Positions 6,595 through 12,266 of a stretch of DNA of 12,266 nt are shown piece after piece. The DNA is from JAOUEA01 sp038249195 (GTDB lineage Bacteria; Actinomycetota; UBA4738; HRBIN12), in the NCBI GenBank assembly GCA_038249195.1, contig JBBRWM010000016.1, positions 1 to 12,266 on the forward strand, written 5' to 3'. The position numbers and the translations under genes were made by a program. The notes below the pieces were generated by a model. The model ran no database searches. It saw only the letters and a program-made list of their open reading frames with translations, and was not told where the DNA came from. The stretch's first letter is position 1. Each line of letters starts with the position of its first letter.

Positions 6595-6702
6595 CCGCGT
6601 TCTTGGCCGCGTTCTTGGCCGCGTTCTTGGCCGCGTTCTTGGCCGCGTTCTTGGCCGCGTTCTTGGCCGCGTTCTTGGCCGCGTTCTTGGCCGCGTTCTT
6701 GG
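6595..6702. repeat. Nine perfect 12-bp tandem repeats between nusG and rplK
   Basis: The unit ccgcgttcttgg (plus strand; ccaagaacgcgg in the direction of transcription) is repeated nine times without a mismatch, followed by a partial CCGC. It occupies most of the 169-bp nusG-rplK gap and ends about 40 bp before the rplK start. Read on the transcribed strand it could encode Ala-Lys-Asn-Ala repeats, but that frame has no start codon with a ribosome site and does not join rplK. Each unit contains GGCC, which is self-complementary, so neighbouring units can pair into short RNA hairpins. No spacers are present, so it is not CRISPR. Function is unknown. Confidence 0.95.
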
Positions 6703-6723
6703 CCGCTATCTCGATCGATCGGG

Positions 6724-7899
6724 CTAGACCTTTGCGACCTGGTCGAAGCCCAGCTCGACCGGGGTCTCCCGGTCGAAGATGTTGACGAGCACCTTCAGCT
6801 TGGACTGGTCGAGGTTGATCTCGCTGATGGTGCCGTTGAAGTCCGCGAAGGGGCCGGAGATGATCCGCACCACGTCCTGCTCCTCGAACCCGAGGCGGAA
6901 CGCGGGCTTCACCTCCTCCTTCTTCACCACGAGGATCTTCTCGACCTCACGCTTGGACAGCGGCGTGGGCTTGGAGCCCGTACCAGCGCTCACGAATCCG
7001 GTGACGCCCGGCGTGTTGCGCACCACGTACCAGGAGTCGTTGTCGTACTCCATCTTCACGAGCAGGTAGCCGGGGAACACCTTCTTCTGCACGACCTGCT
7101 TCTTGCCGTTCTTGATCTCCATGACGTCTTCCACGGGGATGTGCACGCGGAAGATCTTGCCCTCCATCTGCATGGTGTGGATACGCTGCTCGAGGTTGGT
7201 CTTCACCTTGTTCTCGTAGCCCGCGTACGTGTGCACGACGTACCAGTCGCCGGGGCCGCGGAACGGGTCATCGCGCGCGGGCGCCGCCTCTTCTTCGGCG
7301 AAAGTCTCGACGGGCTCCGGCTCTGCGGCAGGCTCCGGCTCTGCGGCGGGCTCCGGCTCCGGTGCCGGCTCGGGCGACGGCTCCGTCTCGGCGACCTCGG
7401 CCTCCGTCTCGGCTTCGGGCTCCGACGCGTGCATGGCCTCTGGGGCGAGTTCGCCGTCGCCTTGAACGGCCTCCATCTCGAGGTATTCCTCCTGCACGAC
7501 GGCCTCGACGACGGCTCCCTCCACAGCCTCTTCCACGACCGCGTCGGCCACCGTCTCGATCACCTCGGCCTCCACGGCGGCATCCGCGAGGATCTCGTCG
7601 GCGACGACCTCGCCGGCTTCCTCCACGACGAGCGCCTCCTCCAGACCTTCCTCGAAGGCCGCTTCGGCGGCCTCGTGATCCCCGCCGGCGTCGAGCGCAT
7701 CGGCCTCGGCGGCGGCCTCGTCGAGGATCTCGCCGGCGGTCTCGTCCGCGAGCTCCTCCACTGCATCCGCCTCCACCGCGGCCTCGACCAGGGTCTCGGC
7801 AGCGGCCTCGTCGGCGAGTTCGTGAAGCTCCGCGGCCGCGTCGAGCTCCTCGCCGAGGGACGTGGCATCATCGATCGTTGGGTTCTGATCTTCGGTCAT
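6724..7899 (-). CDS. nusG: Transcription factor NusG with very long acidic N-terminal extension
   Basis: NusG binds the RNA polymerase clamp through its NGN domain and Rho or ribosomal S10 through KOW. The NGN domain begins at DWYVVHTYAGYENKVK (218-233) and includes FPGYLLVKM (275-283) and VRNTPGVTGFV (293-303). KOW runs from about 337 to 391 (QDVVRIISGPFADFNGTISE, 341-360). Residues 1-217 precede NGN: an Ala/Glu/Asp/Val-rich part with degenerate 22-residue repeats (27-48 and 49-70 share 15 of 22 residues; 94-115 and 116-137 are weaker), then a Glu-Pro-Ala tract (160-199). No Lys or Arg occurs before Arg209. Total length 391 compares with about 180 in E. coli and 238 in Mycobacterium. AAGGA precedes ATG 7899; the frame stays open to 7935 only on the other strand, so the extension belongs to this gene. 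secE lies 16 bp upstream. Confidence 0.96.
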   Translation of the reverse strand: MTEDQNPTIDDATSLGEELDAAAELHELADEAAAETLVEAAVEADAVEELADETAGEILDEAAAEADALDAGGDHEAAEAAFEEGLEEALVVEEAGEVVADEILADAAVEAEVIETVADAVVEEAVEGAVVEAVVQEEYLEMEAVQGDGELAPEAMHASEPEAETEAEVAETEPSPEPAPEPEPAAEPEPAAEPEPVETFAEEEAAPARDDPFRGPGDWYVVHTYAGYENKVKTNLEQRIHTMQMEGKIFRVHIPVEDVMEIKNGKKQVVQKKVFPGYLLVKMEYDNDSWYVVRNTPGVTGFVSAGTGSKPTPLSKREVEKILVVKKEEVKPAFRLGFEEQDVVRIISGPFADFNGTISEINLDQSKLKVLVNIFDRETPVELGFDQVAKV

Positions 7900-7915
7900 G
7901 GGGTCCTTCGGGTCG

Positions 7916-8224
7916 CTAACCGCCGAGCAGCCTGACGATCGTCCTCGTGAACGCGTAGTCCAGTCCGAAGACGAAGGCGGTCATCACGGTGATGGTGACG
8001 AGCACCACGACGGTATAGGAAACGAGCTCGGCTCGACTGGGCCAGTCGACCTTCTTGAGCTCCAGGCGCACCTCGCGCAGGAACTGGCGGGTGCCCGTGC
8101 GCTTGCGCTTCTCTTGGGTTTGGGCGCGACGAGCGGTGGCCGCGGGCGCCGAAGCCCGGTCGGTGCCGGCCTTCTTCTGCTGGCGCTCGGCCTTCTCCTG
8201 CATCCGCTTCATCTGTCGGTTCAT
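7916..8224 (-). CDS. secE: Preprotein translocase subunit SecE
   Basis: This 102-residue SecE is the small essential subunit that clamps SecY in the SecYEG channel. A basic, Gln/Lys/Arg-rich N-terminus (1-48) precedes the amphipathic helix FLREVRLELKKVDWPSRAEL (48-67), whose VDWPSR motif is diagnostic. One membrane helix follows at about 68-88. This is the usual single-span form. ATG 8224 is chosen because AAGGGAG sits just upstream; the in-frame reading to 8263 would run into the tRNA gene. The start lies 12 bases after the 3' end of tRNA-Trp, so the two are almost certainly cotranscribed. nusG follows after 16 bp. Confidence 0.96.
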   Translation of the reverse strand: MNRQMKRMQEKAERQQKKAGTDRASAPAATARRAQTQEKRKRTGTRQFLREVRLELKKVDWPSRAELVSYTVVVLVTITVMTAFVFGLDYAFTRTIVRLLGG

Positions 8225-8236
8225 GGTGCTCCCTTG

Positions 8237-8310
8237 CAGGCGCGGAGGGACTTGAACCCCCAACCGCCGGTTTTGGAGACCGGTGCTCTACCAAATTGAG
8301 CTACGCGCCT
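8237..8310 (-). tRNA. tRNA-Trp (anticodon CCA)
   Basis: The 74-nt cloverleaf folds fully. Acceptor AGGCGCG pairs with CGCGCCT (7 bp), D stem GCTC/GAGC, anticodon stem CCGGT/ACCGG with loop CTCCAAA, variable loop CGGTT, T stem GGGGG/CCCTC (one G-U) with loop TTCAAGT, and discriminator G. The anticodon CCA is the complement of 8274-8276. A1-U72 and G73 match known bacterial tRNA-Trp identity elements. The terminal CCA is not encoded: after G73 comes CAAGGG, which is already the secE ribosome site region. Placement directly before secE is common in actinobacteria. Confidence 0.98.
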
Positions 8311-8357
8311 CCGCCATCCCTGGTCGCCCCGGTATCTGGGGGGACTTCGGAACGACC

Positions 8358-8387
8358 AGTATACCGTTGCCTCCTCGGCGCGGGCAG
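8358..8387 (-). promoter_or_regulatory. Likely promoter for tRNA-Trp-secE-nusG
   Basis: The minus strand has TATACT (complement of 8358-8363), an excellent -10, placing the transcript start near 8350, about 40 nt before mature tRNA. The -35 is poor: CTGCCC (complement of 8382-8387) at 18 bp is the best available. The box lies in the 209-bp gap 8311-8519, which separates this operon from the divergent coiled-coil gene. That gene has TATGCT at 8471-8476 as a possible -10, about 44 bp before its ATG. Nothing else was recognised in the gap. Confidence 0.45.
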
Positions 8388-8519
8388 AAGCCCCATCGAC
8401 GTGCGAGCGCACGTCCCCGGCACCCCCGATTTTCCCTACGCTCTTGCGTGTATCCGCCCAGGTCGTGACCTATGCTCCGGCGGACATCCCGCGGCGGCCC
8501 CGGATCGCGGAGAGACGTC

Positions 8520-10250
8520 ATGGCTGAGATCGACGACGAGTACGTGCCGGAGCATGCCTCCGGAGCCCCCCGGCGTGGCTTCTTCCGCCGCCCCGAGGAC
8601 CCCGCGCAGGACCCGAGCATGACCTCGGAAGAGCGCCGCGTGGCCGAGGCGCTGCAGCGCACCATCGACGAACGCATGGAAGCGGGCCTGCGCACCCTTG
8701 AGCACGAGGCGACGGGCCTCATGCGCGAGATCGCGGGCGAGGTGTGGCGGGCCGGCGGGAGCGACGCGCGTCCCGAGCAGGAACGCATCGTCGCGCTGCT
8801 GTCCCGCGACCAGGCGCTGCGCAGCCTCATGGCCAGCAGCGACGAGCGGTTCCAGTCCCTCGCCGTGCGTTCCGCGCGCCTGGAAGATCACCTGACCGAG
8901 CTCGCGGAGGCCGCCCGCGCCTCTCGCACCGCCATGGAGGCCGCCGCGGAGGCAGCTCGCGACATCGCCGACTCCCCCACGCTGCACGGCGTTGAGACCG
9001 TCCGCACGCAGCTCGAGCAGGTGGAGGCGCACATCGCGCAGACGTTCCAGCATTTCGATGAGCGCGACCGTCACCTCACCGAGACGATCCTGCGCCAGGT
9101 CACCGACCACGGCGATCTCATCAGCCGCGAAACCGCGCGCATCGTGGAATCGATGCAGGGCTACGTCCAGGGCGGCACGGAGGCCATGGGTCACCTGGCT
9201 CAGCGCGTGGAGCAGCACGCCGAGGCCTTCGCCACGCAGGACATCCAGATCGCGAACGACGTGCGCACCGCCGTACATGCCGAGACCGAGCCGCTCGCGG
9301 AGCAGCTCGAGCTCATCGACGAGCGCGTGGGGCTGCACGGTCGAGGCGTGGACGACGTCCGCGTGCGCATCGAGCGCCTGATCGAGGCCAGGATGCGCGG
9401 TCTCGCCGAGCTGATCCGCTCGGACTCCACGGCCCTGCGCCGACTGATCGAGGAACGCGAGGTCCCCGCAGGAACCGTCACCGACGGGATCGACGGCGAG
9501 GCGATCGCCGAGGTCGTGGCCCAGCAGGTGGCCATGAGGCTGACCTCGGGCGAGCTCCGGCTGGAGGATCGGCTCGACAAGATGATGGATCGGCAGCTCG
9601 TGCGCATCGGCGAGCAGCTGGAGGCGCGCCTGAGCGACCACCTCGAGGCGCGCTTCTCGGGCATGGCCGAGACCGTCGCCCTGCGCGCGGCCGAGGCCGC
9701 CGACGTGGCCATCGCGTCGAGCTTCGGCTCCAGCCTCGAGCGGATAAACGTGAACGTGGGCGCCATGGAGGGCATCGACTCGATGATCGCGGAGACGCAG
9801 GCCGCCGCCGAGGATCGGCTCATGAGCCACATCGACGACCGGATGACCGCCATCGCGCGGCTGATCCGCTCGGACAACCAGGCGCTCGCGCAGAAGGTGA
9901 ACGAGATGCCGGTCGTGATCCCGGAACCATCGGCTCCTCCCATCGACCCGGAGCTCATGCGGGAGACCCTGCGCACCATGAAGGAGCTACAGGCGGGGAT
10001 GGCCACCGAGGTGGTGGGGTCCATCGACACGCGGTTCCGCGCGGTGTCGGATCAGCTCCACACGGAGACACAGTCCACCGCCGAGGCCATGATCAAGGTC
10101 GCCGAGGTGCTCGGGTCCAAGATCGACCGGCTGAGCGTCCGCGTGGACGAGGGCTACGGCAACGATCTCCAGGTGGTCATCGACCGCATGAGCGACGCGA
10201 TCCGCGCGATGTCCTTGGCGGGCCGCGGGCGCTACGAACAGACCGGATGA
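8520..10250 (+). CDS. Large cytoplasmic coiled-coil protein, unknown function
   Basis: This 576-residue protein matches no family I can name. It has no signal peptide and no membrane segment. After a polar, Pro-containing start (1-35), almost the whole chain is predicted helix rich in Ala, Glu, Arg, Leu and Met with heptad-like spacing, broken by Pro/Gly-containing linkers near 314-326 and 464-477. A motif appears twice, 150 residues apart: RMRGLAELIRSDSTALR (291-307) and RMTAIARLIRSDNQALA (441-457). ATG 8520 is preferred because GGAG lies seven bases upstream; ATG 8472 would add 16 residues without a ribosome site. It diverges from tRNA-Trp-secE and converges on hadB with 16 bp between stops. 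A scaffold or filament role is conceivable but unproven. High G/C at third positions and an uninterrupted frame support real coding. Confidence 0.85.
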   Translation: MAEIDDEYVPEHASGAPRRGFFRRPEDPAQDPSMTSEERRVAEALQRTIDERMEAGLRTLEHEATGLMREIAGEVWRAGGSDARPEQERIVALLSRDQALRSLMASSDERFQSLAVRSARLEDHLTELAEAARASRTAMEAAAEAARDIADSPTLHGVETVRTQLEQVEAHIAQTFQHFDERDRHLTETILRQVTDHGDLISRETARIVESMQGYVQGGTEAMGHLAQRVEQHAEAFATQDIQIANDVRTAVHAETEPLAEQLELIDERVGLHGRGVDDVRVRIERLIEARMRGLAELIRSDSTALRRLIEEREVPAGTVTDGIDGEAIAEVVAQQVAMRLTSGELRLEDRLDKMMDRQLVRIGEQLEARLSDHLEARFSGMAETVALRAAEAADVAIASSFGSSLERINVNVGAMEGIDSMIAETQAAAEDRLMSHIDDRMTAIARLIRSDNQALAQKVNEMPVVIPEPSAPPIDPELMRETLRTMKELQAGMATEVVGSIDTRFRAVSDQLHTETQSTAEAMIKVAEVLGSKIDRLSVRVDEGYGNDLQVVIDRMSDAIRAMSLAGRGRYEQTG

Positions 10251-10266
10251 CGGGGGCGGCGCAGAG

Positions 10267-10695
10267 CTAGCCGAGGCGGACGACCGCTTCGCCGCGCTTG
10301 AGCGGCATGTCCACGGTGCCGTCGGCGCGCGTGACCGACACCCAGGTCTCCAGCGTCGCCGTGCGCGCTTCGGGATCGACCCTGCGCACGGTGCCGCCGG
10401 TCACGATCTCTTCCCCCACGGCCACCGGGGCGCGGAACTGGCCGCCGATCTTCACGACGGCCTCCGGATCGCCCGCCCATTCGCTCACGCAAGCGGCCAT
10501 GTGCCCCATCGTGAACATCCCGTGGGCGATGATCCCGTCGAACCCGACCCGCCGGGCGAAGTCGTCGTCTTGATGCAACGGGTTCTGATCGCGCCCCGCG
10601 TCGGCGTAGTCTTTCACGTCCTCCCGTTCCACGACGCGGCGGAGCTGCGGGAGCTCCTCGCCCACCGTCACCTCCGCGAACGACCGCACGCTCAC
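10267..10695 (-). CDS. hadB: MaoC-like (R)-3-hydroxyacyl dehydratase, HadB type
   Basis: This 142-residue hot-dog fold protein is the catalytic half of an (R)-3-hydroxyacyl-ACP dehydratase, which removes water in the fatty-acid elongation cycle. The hydratase-2 motif is intact in YADAGRDQNPLH (30-41) followed by IIAHGMFTMG. Presumed catalytic Asp36 and His41 fall at the same numbers I recall for Mycobacterium HadB. The start is GTG 10695, which overlaps the hadA stop as GTGA, so translation is coupled. Only HadA precedes it; a HadC-like partner is absent. In non-mycolate organisms the pair likely serves ordinary type II fatty acid synthesis or a related acyl pathway; this is inferred from the family. 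Confidence 0.92.
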   Translation of the reverse strand: MSVRSFAEVTVGEELPQLRRVVEREDVKDYADAGRDQNPLHQDDDFARRVGFDGIIAHGMFTMGHMAACVSEWAGDPEAVVKIGGQFRAPVAVGEEIVTGGTVRRVDPEARTATLETWVSVTRADGTVDMPLKRGEAVVRLG

Positions 10696-11078
10696 ACGGA
10701 TCCCCGCTCCACCATCGTCGACTTCGCGACGCAGACGAGGTTCCCTTCCTCATCCACGATGTCGGTCACCACGACGATGAACCCGTTGTCCCCGATGGCA
10801 CGGATGGAGTCGATGCGGATCGTGGCGGTGACGGTCTCTCCCTCGCGCACCGGGCGACGGTGCACGAACTCCTGGGCCCCGTGCACGACCCGCGCGAAGT
10901 CGAGCCCGAGCTCCTCATCGTCCACGACCTGCGCGAACGCGAGGTATTCGATCGTGGTCACGAAGGTCGGTGGCACGCCCTCGGCCTGGTCGAACACCGC
11001 GCGGAAGTCCTTCAGGCGCCGTGCGTCGACCTCGACCTCGACGGCCGGATAGACCTTCCCCTCACTGGCCGCGTTCAC
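10692..11078 (-). CDS. hadA: MaoC N-terminal-like dehydratase subunit, HadA type
   Basis: This 128-residue hot-dog protein (FAS1-like dehydratase / MaoC_dehydrat_N family) is the non-catalytic, acyl-binding partner of HadB. It lacks the D-x(4)-H hydratase motif. The family feature VVHGAQEFVHRRPVREGETV (64-83) precedes strands TIRIDSIRAI and FIVVVTDIVDEEGNLV. It is shorter than mycobacterial HadA (roughly 155-160), mainly in the region between residues 25 and 45. The start is GTG 11078; no clear ribosome site precedes it, so a leaderless message or a slightly different start is possible. It shares 4 bases with hadB. The 89-bp gap to the divergent response regulator must contain its promoter; TAGATT (complement of 11133-11138) is a weak -10 candidate. 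Confidence 0.88.
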   Translation of the reverse strand: MNAASEGKVYPAVEVEVDARRLKDFRAVFDQAEGVPPTFVTTIEYLAFAQVVDDEELGLDFARVVHGAQEFVHRRPVREGETVTATIRIDSIRAIGDNGFIVVVTDIVDEEGNLVCVAKSTMVERGSV

Positions 11079-11152
11079 GCCCGGGGACGCTACTTGGGGG
11101 ATGTCCGGGCGGCAACTTGCGACAGGTGCGTGAATCTATGCGGCCCAACGCC

Positions 11153-11158
11153 TAGGAT
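11153..11158 (+). promoter_or_regulatory. -10 box suggesting a leaderless response regulator transcript
   Basis: TAGGAT lies 9 bp before the ATG at 11168, so transcription would begin around 11165-11166, almost at the start codon. No Shine-Dalgarno sequence precedes the ATG. Leaderless mRNAs are common in actinobacteria. A clear -35 was not found, so the call is tentative. Confidence 0.4.
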
Positions 11159-11167
11159 GCGCTCGGA

Positions 11168-11923
11168 ATGCCGACGCAGCGGGGGAAGGATCCCATCACG
11201 GTCGTGATCGCCGACGACCACCGTTCCTTCGGGGAGGCCCTCGAGGTCGCCCTGGGAAAGGAACAGGATCTGCGCGTCATCGAGGTCGTGACCGACGGGG
11301 CCCAGGCCGTGGAGACCACCATGGAAGAACACCCCGACGTCGTCCTGCTGGACATGCAGATGCCGGGCGTCGACGGGATCGAGGCGGCCCGCAAGATCCA
11401 CGAGGGCAATACCGGCACGGCCGTCATCATCTTGTCGGGTCAGGACGACGACGTGGCACTCGCGCGCGCCATCCAGGCGGGCGCCCGTGGCTACCTGCCC
11501 AAGACCGAGGCCGTCGGCGGCCTGGCGGACGCGATCCGCCGTGCCCACCGCGGCGAGCCGCTGCACACGAGCGAAGAGGTGGATTCGGCGCTGCGCAAGC
11601 TCCGGCGCCGCCGCGCCGTCGACGGTGATCTCGCCCAGCGCATCGAGCGCCTCACCCCGCGCGAGCTGGAGATCCTCCAGCGGATGGCGGACGGCGATCC
11701 ACCCGAGCAGATCGCCGACGACCTCGGCATGAGCCGGCACACCCTGCGCACCCACACGCAGAACGTGCTGACCAAGCTCGGCGTGCACTCGAAGCTTGAG
11801 GCCATCGTCGCCGCCATCCGCTACGGAAAGGTGCGGACCAACAAGATCTCGCGTGAGGGCGACGCCGTGGACGATCCGATCGACGACCCTGTGGTCGTGC
11901 CCGAGGTCGTGCCCGAGCGCTGA
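11168..11923 (+). CDS. NarL/FixJ-family response regulator
   Basis: This 251-residue two-component regulator has a receiver domain (about 10-125) and a LuxR-type helix-turn-helix (161-220). Receiver residues are intact: acidic pair Asp16-Asp17, phosphoacceptor Asp62 in VVLLDMQMPG, Ser90 in IILSG and Lys112 in YLPKTE. The output domain reads LTPRELEILQRMADGDPPEQ (162-181), then IADDLGMSRHTLRTHTQNVL (182-201), then TKLGVHSKLEAI, all typical. An unusual acidic, Val/Pro-rich tail (231-251) with repeated DDP and VVPE follows the DNA-binding domain. No histidine kinase is adjacent. The gene lies on the plus strand between rpmG and hadA, which are both on the minus strand. Its stop is 3 bp from the rpmG stop. 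Target genes are unknown. Confidence 0.94.
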   Translation: MPTQRGKDPITVVIADDHRSFGEALEVALGKEQDLRVIEVVTDGAQAVETTMEEHPDVVLLDMQMPGVDGIEAARKIHEGNTGTAVIILSGQDDDVALARAIQAGARGYLPKTEAVGGLADAIRRAHRGEPLHTSEEVDSALRKLRRRRAVDGDLAQRIERLTPRELEILQRMADGDPPEQIADDLGMSRHTLRTHTQNVLTKLGVHSKLEAIVAAIRYGKVRTNKISREGDAVDDPIDDPVVVPEVVPER

Positions 11924-11933
11924 GCCTCAGCGC
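11917..11933. terminator. 7-bp hairpin across convergent stop codons
   Basis: GCGCTGA (11917-11923), loop GCC and TCAGCGC (11927-11933) form a perfect stem. The TGA of the response regulator closes one arm and the complementary stop of rpmG opens the other, so the hairpin exists in both transcripts. A short GTTTC follows on the plus strand; no U-run follows on the minus strand. A bidirectional terminator or 3' stabiliser is plausible. Confidence 0.45.
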
Positions 11934-12091
11934 GTTTCGCGGTGCGCCGTGTGCTGGCGGCACCACCGGCAGTACTTCTTCAGCTCGATGCGCTCGCGGT
12001 CGTTCACCTTGTTCTTCACGGTGTTGTAGTTGCGCCGCTTGCACTCGGTGCAGGCGAGCGTGATCTTGGGGCGGTTGTCTGCCTTCGCCAT
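11927..12091 (-). CDS. rpmG: 50S ribosomal protein L33
   Basis: This 54-residue L33 reads MAKADNRPKITLACTECKRR at the start and ends KKYCRWCRQHTAHRETR. The two CxxC pairs (Cys14/Cys17 and Cys41/Cys44) mark the zinc-binding (C+) form of L33; genomes often also carry a zinc-free paralogue used under zinc starvation. The protein sits on 23S rRNA near the E site. ATG 12091 is 9 bp from the tuf stop; the AGGGAT that could serve as ribosome site overlaps that stop, so cotranslation with tuf is likely. Its stop faces the response regulator stop within a hairpin. Confidence 0.97.
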   Translation of the reverse strand: MAKADNRPKITLACTECKRRNYNTVKNKVNDRERIELKKYCRWCRQHTAHRETR

Positions 12092-12100
12092 GTTCGATCC

Positions 12101-12266
12101 CTACTTGATGATCTCGGTGACCCGGCCCGCGCCCACGGTGCGCCCGCCCTCGCGGATGGCGAAGCGCAGGCCGTCTTCCATGGCGATGGGGTTGATCAGC
12201 TCGACCGTCATCTCGACGTTGTCCCCGGGCATGACCATCTCCACGCCCTCGGGCAGGGCCGCGGAG
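12101..12266 (-). CDS. tuf: Elongation factor Tu, 3' fragment
   Basis: The last 54 residues are present: LPEGVEMVMPGDNVEMTVEL (4-23), then INPIAMEDGLRFAIREGGRT (24-43), then VGAGRVTEIIK and a TAG stop. This is domain III of EF-Tu, the GTPase that delivers aminoacyl-tRNA to the ribosome; the GRTVGAGRV ending is nearly invariant. The 5' part lies outside the window. rpmG follows after 9 bp. Many actinobacteria place tRNA-Thr and tRNA-Met before rpmG and keep tuf in the rpsL-fusA operon, so direct tuf-rpmG joining is notable. Confidence 0.98.
   Translation of the reverse strand, partial: SAALPEGVEMVMPGDNVEMTVELINPIAMEDGLRFAIREGGRTVGAGRVTEIIK

Noticed and set aside
6595..6702. CRISPR array or coding Ala-Lys-Asn-Ala repeat
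   Set aside because: The units are contiguous with no spacers. The Ala-Lys-Asn-Ala frame has no credible start and ends out of frame with rplK.
6469..7935. A 488-codon open frame on the plus strand opposite nusG
   Set aside because: It is antisense to nusG and runs through the 12-bp repeat; it is Leu/His/Arg-rich as expected for the complement of an acidic, GC-rich gene, while the minus strand encodes a clear NusG.
8472..8519. Upstream start of the coiled-coil gene at ATG 8472
   Set aside because: It overlaps the likely -10 region and has no ribosome site; ATG 8520 has GGAG at seven bases.
8436..9830. A 464-codon open frame on the minus strand opposite the coiled-coil gene
   Set aside because: The composition (His/Leu/Gly/Arg) is that of antisense shadow coding; the plus frame has a ribosome site, a longer frame and coherent helical pattern.

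Overview
The base composition is strongly GC-rich with compact gene packing. The gene content (DUF222-type HNH endonuclease tail, DrrAB-like exporter, the string tuf-rpmG-hadA-hadB-tRNA-Trp-secE-nusG-rplK-rplA, and a NusG with an acidic N-terminal extension) points to an actinobacterium (Actinomycetota). The string itself is a conserved actinobacterial neighbourhood. Lower ranks cannot be assigned from the sequence alone. No insertion sequence, phage or CRISPR signature was seen.

Left part (1-5403). The 3' end of an HNH endonuclease gene is followed by a convergent ABC-2 exporter operon (ATPase then permease, minus strand). A MarR-family regulator diverges from the operon across a 94-bp region holding a good sigma70-type promoter and overlapping inverted repeats. 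This MarR protein carries an unusual Lys/Ala-rich tail of 11-residue repeats. Next come a small secreted lipoprotein, a convergent DUF389 membrane protein whose 3' end overlaps it, and a divergent APH-type phosphotransferase.

Right part (5407-12266). Reading on the minus strand from the right edge: tuf (3' end), rpmG, hadA, hadB, tRNA-Trp, secE, nusG, rplK, rplA. These supply translation elongation, ribosome assembly, membrane protein export, transcription elongation control and the dehydration step of fatty acid synthesis. Two plus-strand genes interrupt the string: a NarL/FixJ response regulator between rpmG and hadA, and a large coiled-coil protein between hadB and tRNA-Trp. After rplA the usual rplJ-rplL pair is absent, and the phosphotransferase gene runs up to it head-on, 3 bp away.

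Most unusual points: a roughly 217-residue NusG extension with no Lys or Arg in its first 208 residues, built partly of degenerate 22-residue repeats; nine perfect 12-bp tandem repeats between nusG and rplK; the histone-H1-like tail on the MarR regulator; and small hairpins built over the facing stop codons of two convergent gene pairs. Gaps between genes are all shorter than 300 bp; the largest (8311-8519) holds divergent promoters.
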